From the NCBI GenBank assembly GCA_032622095.1, contig CP136064.1, positions 135,981,954 through 136,045,953 of the forward strand: 64,000 bases of DNA. The letters are read 5' to 3'. Source of the stretch: Siphonodentalium dalli (Eukaryota > Mollusca > Scaphopoda > Gadilida > Siphonodentaliidae). Position numbers and translations under genes: made by a program. Positions 47,547-58,867 of this stretch are shown in pieces (the first letter of the stretch is position 1; each line of letters begins with the position of its first letter). Below the pieces are notes generated by a model that ran no database searches, had not been told where the DNA came from, and saw only the letters and a program-made list of their open reading frames with translations.

Positions 47547-49342
47547 ATGTCAAAACGTCTCAAGTTAGATGAAGCTATTCGGCGGATTCAGCAATCAAGC
47601 GATGACGACAATGACTCCGGTTCAGAATATCCGACTTCGGACTTATCGTCGGAAACAGATAGTAGTGATGGATCTGATGACGAAATCAACAATGCCGGTG
47701 ATGCAAATTTCCAAATTTCGTGGTCGAAGGTAGTGAAACCACCAAGTGTAACATTTAATTCGAGGCAATGCGGCCCAAAAAACTTGTCACAAGGATTCTC
47801 CAGTGAAACAGATTCCATCGAGTTTGTAATGCTTTTCCTGGATGATGATTTATTTGGACAACTTTGTGAATTCACAAATAAAAGAGCGGAGCAGGTGAAG
47901 GAAGATAAGCCAAATGACTACTACGCATCATTATGGAAACCTGTAGATGTCCAGGAAATGCGTGCATTCTTTGGTATGCGAATCCTCATGGAGTATAAAT
48001 TAATCAAACCCAGTTACGAGGAATATTTTCAGAATGAAATGCGAAAATTTTGTTACATATACTCCAGGATTCAAATCGGTCTTCACTCGTGACCGCTACT
48101 TTGCCATATGGAAGTTTTTGCACCTTGTCGATGAACGGGATTCTACACTGAACAAAAATGACAAACTTTACAAAGTAAGGCCCATGTTGAATTCCCTTCT
48201 TGCAAAATTCAAAGATAACTGGACCCCAAGTCAATTTCTTAGTATGGATGAGGGAATGATTCCGGCAAAGAATCGTTTGTCCATCAAACAATACATTCGA
48301 ATAAAGCCCATCAAATGGGGAATAAAGGGATTCCTGTTGTGTGAGAGTGCTTCTGGTTATCTTCTCAATGCAGAGATATATACAGGTGCAACGAACGGTT
48401 TTGTTTCGAAAGAATTAGGAAAAATTGGAAGTACTGTTGTGCGAGTTACATCTGGTCTCGGATTGGAAAACAAAAATCATGTTTTAGTTATGGATAGATA
48501 TTATACATCTATAGCTCTATTCCAATACCTATTTTCCAAAGGGTTACATGCTGTTGGCACAACCATGACAAACCGTAAAAATTATCCGGTTGAACTGAAA
48601 GTAGGTAAATGTCAGAAGAAAGTCATGGTTCGTGGTTCATATGACTATTTCTGTTCTGATAACATTGTTGCTGTTGTTTGGAAAGACAAAGAGCCAATTA
48701 ATTTTATTAGTACATTTGGAGACCCACGTGTTGAGGTAACTGTCAATCGCCGACAAAAAGATGGCAACTTATTACAAGTGAAGTGTCCCACCATAGTGTC
48801 TATCTATAACAAGCATATGGGCGGCACAGATAAAAATGACCAGCTAACAAGATTGAATCGGACAAGAAAACATTACAAATGGCCCCGTCACCTGACTATG
48901 AAATTTGTTTTCTGGGCAATTTACAATGCATATATCATTGAAGGGACATTCAAGGAACACCGACCACAAAGTAAAAGAGCCGTAACATTTGGTTCATTTG
49001 TGAATGATGTCGCTCTAGCATTAATTGGTGAATATCGCAGAGAATCGGTTGTTCGATCGCGTCAATCTGGAGGTCTCGTATCTGAACCTCGTCTCCAAAA
49101 CGTCAGTGTTCATGAACCGGAAAGACCACAAGATACTTCTGGTTATCGTGTTTGTAGAGTTTGTGCTGAACGATACAACAGATATGTTAGGAATCACCCT
49201 AAATGTAAAGCGAAGTGAATTGCCTGTGAAGCAGACCAGGACTGTATTCTGGTGTAAGGGGTGCAAAGTGTTTTTATGCATCCGGGAAGCATCCGATTGC
49301 TGGCATGCATGGCATAATTTGAAGGAGTATTGGCGTGTTTGA
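47547..49342 (+). pseudogene. piggyBac transposase, two frameshifts
   Basis: The ATG at 47547 opens an acidic Ser/Asp-rich N-terminus (DDDNDSGSEYPTSD), then the DDE_Tnp_1_7-type core. The frame changes near 48045-48065, where TPGFKSVFTRDRYF begins. The three catalytic aspartates are all present: LSMDEGMIP (D at 48247), VLVMDRYYTS (48493) and GGTDKNDQL (48829). The C-terminal cysteine-rich domain starts CRVCAERY; the frame changes again near 49195-49215 and continues with WCKGCKVFLC...CWHAWH to the stop at 49342. Both changes need a one-base skip in the same direction. Total length would be about 595 residues, normal for the family. An AATAAA lies at 49880. The protein would cut and paste at TTAA in the nucleus. 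The rest of the frame is well kept, so inactivation is recent or the shifts are sequence errors. Confidence 0.88.
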
Positions 49343-50034
49343 AATTTGTTAAATTATTGATGCATGTACCAGATTGAGAATTTATATGTGGCATTCATAA
49401 AACATATTAAATTTAAATTTTTGATTCAAATAATTTATGTGCTGCATTATATTAGCCCACTGCACTGCCCTTATGAGTTGGCCATATGTATACATATGCA
49501 CCTGTTTTACCTCGTAGTTTTATATTATTTTTGTTTGTTTAATTGGGGTGAAATGTCACTTTCAACAGCTAAGGTCATATCATGACGAGGAGAGATAAAC
49601 TCAGGCTAAGGCTTTCATTTATTACTCCTCCCACTTTTAGAAGACTTCTACTTCAGACAGTGATTACCATGGTCCTATTCTTTACTCCATGCTGGAACGT
49701 GTCCCAAGTCCAAAACTATAAACATGTGCCATCATGCTCACCCGGGGACCACAGATGGGTAGTATTATATTAATATACAACTCTGATGTAAAATAGGTGC
49801 ATATGAAGTGACGGCCCTTCAGGGCAATGTAATTTGAGGCATCGGACAATGATTGCAGCCCCCTGGGATTTAAATTCTAAATAAAATTTACCTTTTTTTC
49901 TTCAAAATCATGACTTCTGATAGCCTTATCATGTAAAATGACATGCCAATTTATATGGTTGTGACCATTTGTGACTGAGTTTTGTGCCGATATATTAAAT
50001 TAAATTATTATCCCTACAGGGCTGTACGATATAT

Positions 50035-50192
50035 ACACAGAACGACACGATGTGTAAATGGGTTTGTCGATACGGCACTCGTGCTGTCGCGCAAGGATAG
50101 AACGAGAGGCGCTTGCGCCTCGAGTTCTATCCTTCCGCGACAGCACGAGTGCCGTATCGACAAACCCATTTACACATCGTGTCATTCTGTGT
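50035..50192. repeat. Long hairpin: 78-nt arms, 2-nt loop
   Basis: The two arms, from ACACAGAACGACACGATG to GAGGCGC and back, differ at only four or five positions. The centre is TT at 50113-50114. Both strands therefore give the same short open frame (CVNGFVDTALVLSRKDR), which is not a gene. It may be a foldback MITE. Confidence 0.9.
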
Positions 50193-50461
50193 TTATTACA
50201 GGCTTCGCGTCCTAGAATCCGTGCATTAAAAATACAGGATTAGAAGGTTTATTTAGGTTCATACAGGGCATGTTTGTCATGTGTGATGATTCTTTTATTT
50301 AAATAGTTCCATTTTCTTGGTTGAGGCGAACGTCATGTAGAAATTTAAGCCTTCTTAGGCATCATTATTCCACTAGGGCCATATCACGCCGTATCCCGCT
50401 GTTCTTGTTCGATATATGTTAACTAAACAGGAAATAATTATTTCGTATTATCCCGTATTAT

Positions 50462-50803
50462 AGAGAAGATATGTTTTACAAAGGTCATAACAATCTCGTA
50501 TGCCCCTTGTAAAACTTATATTATCCCGCAAAAATTGTCGTCACTATATAGAGAAGATATGTTTTACAAAGGTCATAACAATCTCGTATGCCCGTGTAAA
50601 ACTTATATTATCCCGCAAAAATTGTCGTCGCTATATAGAGAAGATATGTTTTACAAGGGCCATAAGAATCTCGTATGCCCCGTGTAAAACTTATATTATC
50701 CCGCAAAAATTGTCGTCGCTATATAGAGAAGATATGTTTTACAAAGGTCATAGCAATATCGTATGCCCCATGTAAAACTTATATTATCCCGCAAAAATTG
50801 TAT
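50462..50803 (+). repeat. 88-bp tandem repeat, about 4 copies
   Basis: Units start AGAGAAGATATGTTTTACAA at 50462, 50550, 50637 and 50725 (spacing 88, 87 and 88). Confidence 0.9.
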
Positions 50804-50897
50804 AAGCAGTCTAACAAAATAGAGTTACTGTTCGTGGCTCATTTCCGCGCTTTATGTCGGTGGGACTATCTTGTTAGTAGAGACGGGGATAAATACA

Positions 50898-51033
50898 TTA
50901 CACGGCTTGTTCAGGGGGGATGCGGTGTGGTATGCCCCGGTCGACTCTCGTACCCCCCTCGGCTATCGCCTCGGGGGATACGAGCCTCTACCGGGGCATA
51001 CCACACCGTATTCCCCCTCAACAAGCCGTGTAA
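50898..51033. repeat. Second long hairpin, arms about 65 nt
   Basis: TTACACGGCTTGTTCAGGGG ... and its reverse complement ending at 51033, with a short loop around CTATCG (about 50965) and scattered mismatches. Confidence 0.85.
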
Positions 51034-51162
51034 CTTATAATCTACCCTGGTATCCCTGGGTACATGTACCAATGTGTATCAGGGTACAGGTCCCCTGATA
51101 TATCATGGTACAGGTCCTAATGTGAAAAGTAGAGTATTTAAGTTGACATTATAAACATGAAA

Positions 51163-51550
51163 TCTAATATATATTTTGAAGACCTCTGTCTGTCTGTCTG
51201 TATGTATGTATGTATGTATGTCATTTATACAAATCTACGATTCTCGACCGATCGGGAAGAAACTTGGTAGGTGTGTGTAGTTTGACCAGGCGGTCGTCGT
51301 TGTCGTACTGGCGAGCCCGTGTGACGCCCGTGCAGCGCATGCGCAGACCAGATCTCGGAAACGGGTGGAGCTATCGACTTGAAATTTGGTATGTGAATGT
51401 ATCTTGCCCCGGGTACGAATTTTATCGGGTCGCCGAGCCCGTGCGACACCAGCTTCGCGCATGCGCAGACCGGATCTCGGAAACGGGTGGAGCTATCGAC
51501 TTGAAAGTTGGTTTTTGAATAGCCCGGACAACGTCGGGCTCATCGGCTAG
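51163..51550 (+). mobile_element. Non-autonomous Helitron, 388 bp
   Basis: Begins TCTAATATATATTTTGAAG after an A and ends CTAG before a T, fitting Helitron insertion between A and T. A GC hairpin AGCCCGGACAACGTCGGGCT lies about 8 bp before the CTAG. A (TCTG)/(TATG) run lies near the 5' end. A block of about 50 bp (CGCATGCGCAGACC...GCTATCGACTTGAAA) occurs twice. It encodes no protein. Confidence 0.8.
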
Positions 51551-51784
51551 TATGTTATATAATACTTACCAATATTAGATGATGAAAACAGCAGAAGATA
51601 AGTTTGATGAATACAGTAGAAACACAAATAATAACGATGAGAATAAACACAACAAGTGAAGAATGATTCTTGACAGTCGGTCGTTGATTTCTGAACTCAC
51701 GAATTCACAGAACATGTGCCTCGTGTAACTCCGGGTGACTTCGGTAACTTCCGGAAGTAGAATCTACACAGAATCCTATACACT

Positions 51785-51905
51785 ATTTATAACTTCACAA
51801 CAGTCCCCTGATATATCAGGGTACTTGTCCCCTGATATACCAAGGTACTAGTTATGTCCCCAGGTATATCAGGGTACTAGTCCCCTGATATATCAGGATA
51901 CTTTT
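51785..51905. repeat. CCTGATATATCAGGG repeats
   Basis: Four copies or near copies of TCCCCTGATATATCAGGGTA, itself palindromic. A similar group lies at 51040-51115, on the other side of the Helitron, so the Helitron may have landed within this repeat field. Confidence 0.65.
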
Positions 51906-52935
51906 AATAATGATATGTTCTTCCCCAACATCAAAATGATTGCCACTTGAATTAGTAAGGTAATGCATTCATTGGAGTGATATAATAACGCTATCAGCTA
52001 TATTTGCACGGTATATTGCAATTCCGGGCAATTGCTTAGCAACCGTTGCTAGGGAGTAATTAAATGACAGTATATCCATATCTTAAAATAATCTCTGATT
52101 TACCAGGAATCCTCCATGCGAAGTTTCAGGTGCATAACCAATTTTAAGCATTGCCAACAACATGTGTCCAAATTGTGTCCAAAAACGGTAGATTGTCGTG
52201 GGAGACCAAAACGTGTTGTCACAATTCAGTCATGCACTGTCGGGTATATGCCGAGCAACCGTTGCTACCACTTTTCGTAAGAAATGTACCCCTTTTAATA
52301 AATGATATGCTCTTCCCCAACATCGAAATGATTGTCACTTGAATCAGTAAGGTAATAAATTAATTCGAGTGAAATAATAACGCTATCAGCTATATTTGCA
52401 TGGCATATTGCAATTTGGGGTAACTGCTTAGCAACCGTTGCCATGACGTAATTAATTGACAGTAAATCCCTATCTTAAAATAATATCTGATTTACCAGGA
52501 ATCCTTCATGCGAAGTTTCAGGTGCATAACCAATTTTAAACATTACCAACACCATGTGTCCAAATTGTGTCCAAACGGTAGATTGTCTTGGGAGACCAAA
52601 ACGTTTTCCCACAATTCAGTCACTTTCGGGTATATGCTTAGCAACCGTTGCTACCTATTTTCGCAAGAAATGTACCATTTTTGGCCAAATATATGTCCAG
52701 CCCCACCAGCACGATAATTGCCACTTCGAATTAGCAAGATAACGCATCAATTGGCATGAAGTATTAATCCCATCAGATGTATATGCATTATATATTACAA
52801 TTTGGGTAGTTGCCTAGCAACGGTTGCTACGGAGTATATGATTGACAATGCATACCTATCTTAAAATAATCACTTATATATCAATAACCACTATGTAAAG
52901 TTTTCGGGTACATAACCGATGTTGACCATTACAAA
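51905..52935 (+). repeat. About 390-bp repeat, 2.5 copies, with TAGCAACCGTTGCTA motifs
   Basis: Unit starts (CGCTATCAGCTATATTTGCA) lie at 51989 and 52381, with a diverged one near 52768. Each contains one or two TTAGCAACCGTTGCTA palindromes. Confidence 0.8.
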
Positions 52936-53035
52936 CCCCAGGTGTTAAAATGTGCACGCAATATGGCAGAATATATCCCAGGGACCCAGGGTCAGGGTGC
53001 CAAACGATACAGGGTGCCAGTGTTGAAAGGGTTAA

Positions 53036-53515
53036 AATCCATGACAAATTTTATGATGATCAGACTAAAGGTACGACCTGTAGCCCGTGCTAAAGAATTT
53101 AGTCATACAAAGAGTAAAATCCAAGATGGCTGCTGGCGGCCATGTTTTTGGGCCGAATGACCCCAAAATTACTCGTTCCCATCTACATGTCAATATTAAC
53201 ATCCATGACATATTTCATGATGATCAGACAAACAGTACGGCCTGTAGCCCGTGCTAATGGATTGAATTTTGAAATCAAAGATGGCCACTGGCGGCCATGT
53301 TTTTTTTCCGAATGACCCCAAAATTAATCATTCTGGTCTAAATGTTGATGTCAACAGCTATGATCATAATGATCATAATGATCCGAACAAAGGTACAACC
53401 TGTAGCCTGCATTGTTGACGCCTTACGTACACACGCACACACGAACACACGGACGACGGACGACAAAGCCATGCCAATAGCTCAAACTTTACAAAGTAAA
53501 GTTGAGCTAAAAATT
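53036..53515 (+). repeat. 164-bp array, right part with 3' terminus
   Basis: About 2.2 further units, then ACACACGGACGACGGACGAC and a terminal stem-loop ATAGCTCAAACTTTAC/GTAAAGTTGAGCTA followed by AAAA (53480-53515). The same terminus occurs at 14137-14165. Confidence 0.88.
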
Positions 53516-55950
53516 ATATTATATGCATAGTAGTCCCATATACTCATTTAAGTTAGTGTATCGCCACTAGTCAATGAGTGGCTTGAGTTTTCTCCCCGTA
53601 TAAGCATAATGTTTCAAACGATCGTGTGTGCAATAGGTTTACTAATCCAGTATCTCTCAATTATAATTTGATTACGTTTTGTACACGGAAATTCGTATTT
53701 TAATTTACGCCATTTTATGGCTCCAGCCATAAATTCAATTTATATTAAATTATTAACTTTTAAATTATTAAATTTTAAGATAGCCTATTAACCTGAGCGT
53801 TTACAGAATACATCTTCGACTCAAATTACTTATGTTTCTATATAGTATCGATAATAGATCGTTGTTATCACCGGAAATTTATTGAAAATGGCATACAGTA
53901 CCCCTTTAAATTGAGCAATCTAAAAAAATATAACAATTATATTTATTTTTTTTAATTAAAAATTTGATGTTAAATTGAACAAAAAGATCAATCTAAAAAC
54001 ATTAGAAAATCAAATTAAACAAAAATTGTGTTTTTATTTTCGTTTTTTTTAAATCAAGGTGTTTAAACTATCAATATGTATAAGCAAAGCGCACCAAGGA
54101 GAGTGTTTCGTCTAACATGATCACAAACGCTGATAAATCAATTCAACTACATGTATCTCAGCAGATTCCAAACATTACCACCGACATCGGACATGTTGCG
54201 TAATGTTATGCATGGTGGATTGCGACTAGTTCCGCTCATATGCCAAACATAATCAGAGCGTAAATAGTATATTGTCGTCAAGACGTACGATGGTGTGCAT
54301 AAACAAGAACCTGCTCGTGTTACAGCAGTTGTGCATCTGTTTAAACAACACAGCGCAATTCTATTGGTTAATCACACAAAATGATATAAACGCTGTTTAT
54401 CATTTCCATATCAGGAAAAGAATAACAAATAACGCTCTTTATTTTTACCATATCCGGATCTAAACAAAAGCCAGGAAACGTAACTTTTTTTGCTTTTGTT
54501 TACATAACAAAGGGGAAAAATGACAATAACATACTGTTTATGCCATATTTCTGATTGGGATAAGAACAAAGTCAGTCTATATATTACTATTCCTTCTATT
54601 TATTGCGGTTTTAGACTGAGGTGAATATTTTAACAGCTTACCCACCTCCAAGGCGCCCGTATCTTTAAAATCCGATGAAAAATTGGTTAAACACAAACAA
54701 TATTTTAAATATTGGCAAGTTGAAGAACGGCCTCATCGCGTTCGAGTCAACAGCTGCGAGGTGTTGCCGTGTTGGTGAACGTATCAACTGATTTTATAAT
54801 TTTCTTCCAGATCGTTCTTTTGCCAACACGTCGGGTTGACTAGAGCTCTTAATTCATAGTACAGCGATAGGTGGATTGATAAAAATTATTGCATATAAAC
54901 TTAAATAAGTGACATAACTACTCTATACAAAGCATAATTAGACTACAATGAGTTCGTAATGTAATCTTCTAGTATATATACATCCACCGATATGCAGGGA
55001 CAGGTGCAGCGAAATGTAGTGCAGCAGTGTTTGGTTAATTATCAGGTGGCATGCACGAGAAAAGAAACACTCAAAACACCAATCAGTGAGATAGAAATGT
55101 TGTAAACTCTGTCCTTGATGTTGCTACGTCACTGGGCACATGCGCGTTCGTGATTATTGTCGGGCAGCATTGTTTGATCTTTTCCTGCAATGTTTGGTGA
55201 TCGCATGCATTTGCTGTAGTGGGCAGTTCACAGTACAAGATATATTTTACATATTCTTATCTAATCACGATTCGGATGAAACACATGCATGCAATTGGAA
55301 TGGGGAAAATATCCCTCTATATAAGTCTGTTTCAAGTTGGTTCGCGCAAGATAATTATGCGATCGCCACATTTCACTGACACAAAAATCTGATAATCTGA
55401 GTCTCGCCAGAGTAGAAAACTATATTCTGATAAATATTTTTTAAAGCATCTTGAACAGAGAATAAATAAAGACACTGTGTGGTGGTATGTTTAGTTCTTT
55501 ATTCCGGATTTTGTTATCGCGTTGGAGTTGAATGGAGTTGTGTCGGCATATTTGGAATTGAATTTGAAGATTCTCTGTCTCCTTGGCTTACCTGTGGTCG
55601 TGTTTTTTCTGTATAATTCCGCGGAAAAAAATCGCTATCCAAATGTTCTAACTGATTTACGTACGAAAAGACTTGGAAATATGTCTGAATATAGATCCGA
55701 GCATATTATCACCCAATTACCCGCGATCGCCTAAAGCGGCGACCTCAAGGAATTACGTGGGGACGTCAACCATTGAAGACGTTAGTACTCTAAAATATAT
55801 TTAGTTTCACGCAATGAATGAATGTAAGGTCAGTTTCTTAATATATTAACGCATAGGCCAACTTGAACAAAACAGATCGAAAATGTCACACAGCCTTGAG
55901 TCTTCAAAAAAACAGCGAAAATTATTCTTATCGGCAGATTAATCGATCGC
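53516..55950. other. No recognisable gene
   Basis: AT-rich sequence. Open frames at 55140-55379 and 55522-55734 contain hydrophobic stretches but no known domain, and I do not call them genes. Confidence 0.35.
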
Positions 55951-57469
55951 GATTGACACGAGGAATGACCGCGGTGTAAGGCGGTCGCGGAAAATACTAC
56001 CGCGGTGTACGCCGGTAACGGACTAGATTACCGCGGTGTCCTACCGCATGGCCACGGTGTCTTACCGCATGACCGCGGTGTACTACTGCATGGCCGCGGT
56101 GTCTTACCGCATGGCCGCCGTGTACTACCGCATGGCCGCGGTGTACTACCGCATGACCCTGGTGTAGTTGCGGTATGACCGCGGTCATGACCGGCCCATA
56201 ACCTTGTTAAAGGGGTCGATTAATTAGAGCATAGCTGTACATAATGTAATAGCTCCCACAATTCATATAGGTCCCTCTGGGGATCCATCTATGTTTCCCT
56301 GCTATGTGTCCCTGTCATAGAAAACTAAAATATTATATCTGAATTCCATTGGAAGCATGCCTGAATTTAAACGGTACATATCGCCAAATGTCCGACCATT
56401 TTCATTTTTAGCCTGACATTATGTCCGGCAGTATATTTTTAAATAAAATCTCATATATTTGCAAGAATGTTGTCTAAAGTGTTATAGTTGTGCATATCAT
56501 ACACCTTTTACGTGGACAATTAGGCCTAGTACCCCTGAAAACGAACGCAATATTGAAGCAGAAAGCGTCAACAAGTACACACTCATTATAATGGAATTCC
56601 CAAAGTTATAAATAGATAGCACAAAGGGAGTGAATTCAGTTTCGAATTGATTCCGTTTTGAGGAAGTTTGTGTTCTAAGTTCGTCAATAAAAGGACTTCT
56701 AGTGTGTGAAGTTCATTTGTTTTGATTGTGAGATATAATTAGATCGATTAGAGTGATTTTGGTCAATATAGTCAGTTATTTATCAGTCACTGAATGTGAT
56801 CACTGGGCGATTTATTTTTGCATTGCCTATTTTCGTTTTTGGACCGATTTTGGACTGTGAATGACAGAACTTTCCCCTCCTCAAGCCAACATTTGCCTGA
56901 TATTTTAAACAAGGTGAAATCACTTCTTCAAATTTGACCATAGGGTGATCACCAGTGGGTGCACAAGAAAAACAATAGCCAGCATTGTATGAGTGCCATT
57001 CAGTAGAAATTTATCAAAATCTAGTGTTTTTCAATGACGGGTGTTTCCCTAGCAACCGTTGTCAAGGAAGTTCGGCACCCGAAGGTCATCTATGACCCTC
57101 ATGTGAATATAAATTCACTGCTGATCACGGCAATATATGGTTTGCCATACCCACGATCCCTCTAAACATTAGTATTTAGGCTTAGCACTAAAGACAACAA
57201 AATTCCAAATTAAGTCCTGTAAATCAGGGGTCTGGGGCATTTTATCCTCATATATTCGGTGGTGAAAGAGTTAAGTAACCATGGTTGGAGAGATATGCTT
57301 TTTTACACCTATGCCACAGTCCTTCACAAAACGAGAGCGCCTTCATCAACATTACTATGTTTCGGGGAGATTGAACCACTTTCAAATTTGGTTGAACTTT
57401 GGTAATCCCTTAAAATATCATTTACGATCCAAAAGTATTGATAAAAAATGGACTACCCTTATATTTTCT

Positions 57470-57840
57470 AAGTGTACACTTTCATTGTAAGTGTAGTTCA
57501 GGTATACACTTATAGTACACTTGTAGCTTTTGTTTTTTTAATTCAGTACACTTGTACCACACTCACTTTTTTCGAAATGTACACTTATTTCGTAAGTGTA
57601 GTGTATATTGTTGTAATAAGTGTACACTTGCTCTACACTTTTGAGACTTTGAAAATCTTTGGGCATGCTGCCCACACTTACAGCTACACTTATGGTACTT
57701 TGAAAAGTTCTCTCTACACTTATGACACACTGATGATACTTATACTTTTAAAATGTTTTGGGAACACTGCCCCACACTTAAAGGTACACTTATGGAACTT
57801 TGGAAAAATTTATCAACACTTATACCACACTTATCAAACT
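57470..57840 (+). repeat. Field of ACACTTAT motifs, left
   Basis: About 14 copies of ACACTT(A/G) at irregular spacing of 10-40 bp. The open frame across it is a by-product. Confidence 0.7.
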
Positions 57841-58375
57841 TTGATATGGATATGTTCAGGAATACTGCTCAGAGCCTCGCACATTTGTACTATATAATTG
57901 CCCTTATATTAAATATGAACTTTTTCAATTTTGAAATTACCGGTATTTCGTTTTTCTGTTATTTATATTCCGATAGTAATAAATTTTATGAATCTTTTGT
58001 GCTAAAATAAAGATATATGAGTATGTATATCTACAATTTATTAACTGCAAAATGTTTGTCATAGAAACAATGAAAATTGGTCGCTATCACGTACCGGTAT
58101 ATTGAAATTGGCGAATATGAAAGCTTCAATGATTGTGTTTCCAAACACACCTGCAGTCAAAAAATGGCCATTACGAATATAGAAATGTTGTATGATAGTA
58201 GTTTGACGACGCAGATCAGAATTAAGTATAATAAAAATCGTTTCTAAACCCGTAATTTTGACGTGCAATACTCCCAAATAGAATTATTTTTATCGGGGTT
58301 TTTTTTATGGCAAAACTTCGATAGTTAGCGTAATTTCGTGACAATAAAATAATGATGAACAGATAAAAATTGTTT

Positions 58376-58729
58376 TTAACATTCTCGGAGAAGTACGTAT
58401 ATGTACCTGCTATCTGTTTTTAATTTAACGTAAAATGTATCAAAAATAACAAAGTTTAACTGTATATGCGTGTGATTATCGACCCACTGTAAATATCCCA
58501 AAGTAAATGCTTGCGGCTTTCTGCCCACGTGTTCGTGTATGGGGAATTTAATCCCACCTCGCTGTGTGTAAACATTGTCCTCTGATGTCATCATTTTATT
58601 GGGAAATCCCTCATTCTGAACTCCTCGACCTGTGACCTCTGCGGGCCTCTGAAACGGTGACGGAATCTGACGAGGTTTGCCGAATGGGAAATCCCTGTCT
58701 AAATCAAGTGATATCCTAGAACTGAGCAT
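58376..58729 (-). CDS. Uncertain ORF, 117 residues
   Basis: A minus-strand frame from an ATG at 58729 begins MLSSRISLDLDRDFPFGKPR. It has no recognised domain. It lies head to head with the frame at 58868, with 138 bp between them. It could be chance; kept only because both frames start in the same more GC-rich patch. Confidence 0.15.
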   Translation of the reverse strand: MLSSRISLDLDRDFPFGKPRQIPSPFQRPAEVTGRGVQNEGFPNKMMTSEDNVYTQRGGIKFPIHEHVGRKPQAFTLGYLQWVDNHTHIQLNFVIFDTFYVKLKTDSRYIYVLLREC

Positions 58730-58867
58730 ACGATTGGCTAAAAGCTAACACGTGACTGACGATGACAACATGAGCATGCGCAGACCACATTCCGGTCATT
58801 CGGCGGTCAAGAAATCAAATTTAAATTTCATCTGCATTTTATTTGACAACAGCTTTCATTTACGAAA

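Larger units (their letters stand above)
47060..53031 (+). mobile_element. Complete piggyBac element, 5972 bp, inserted at TTAA in the array
   Basis: TTAA (47056-47059) precedes CCCTTTCAACAC; GTGTTGAAAGGG precedes TTAA (53032-53035). Removing the element rejoins a normal array unit (CATTG-TTAA-AATCCATGAC). The left end carries ACGCAAAAATAGTTGCGT (47075) and GTGCAAAAATACTTGCGT (47118); the right end has direct CAGGGTGCCA repeats. The transposase lies at 47547-49342. The following 3.7 kb contains hairpins, tandem repeats and a Helitron, making this more than twice the usual piggyBac size. Confidence 0.92.
39015..56237. mobile_element. 17.2-kb unit with inverted repeats rich in 21-bp GC units
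   Basis: CAGCTATGCTCTAATTAATC is at 39015 and its reverse complement ends at 56237, exact for 25 bp. Inside each end come 21-bp tandem units: CGGTGTAATACCGCCTGACCG types at about 39068-39200 (six) and GGTGTCTTACCGCATGGCCGC types at about 56035-56185 (seven). Dinucleotide TA flanks both sides. The interior holds the 164-bp array and the inner piggyBac but no transposase of its own. The superfamily is not clear. Confidence 0.55.
38889..57270 (+). mobile_element. Ends of an outer piggyBac-like element enclosing nested insertions
   Basis: TTAA 38885-38888 is followed by CTCTTTCACCCCCG. At the far side CGGTGGTGAAAGAG runs into TTAA 57271-57274; the ends match at 13 of 14 positions. The left end has palindromes GCCCGCTATAGCGGGC (38905) and GCCCGCTTTAGCGGTC (38940). 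Only 38889-39012 and 56240-57270 would be the original element, about 1.15 kb and probably non-autonomous. The TAGCAACCGTTG motif near 57050 is shared with the right part of the inner piggyBac. That the two ends belong together is inference. Confidence 0.5.

Noticed and set aside
49982-50243. Identical peptides on both strands suggesting overlapping genes
   Set aside because: Explained by the near-perfect hairpin at 50035-50192.
50462-50803. CRISPR-like array
   Set aside because: The whole 88-bp unit is repeated with no variable spacers, and the genome is eukaryotic.
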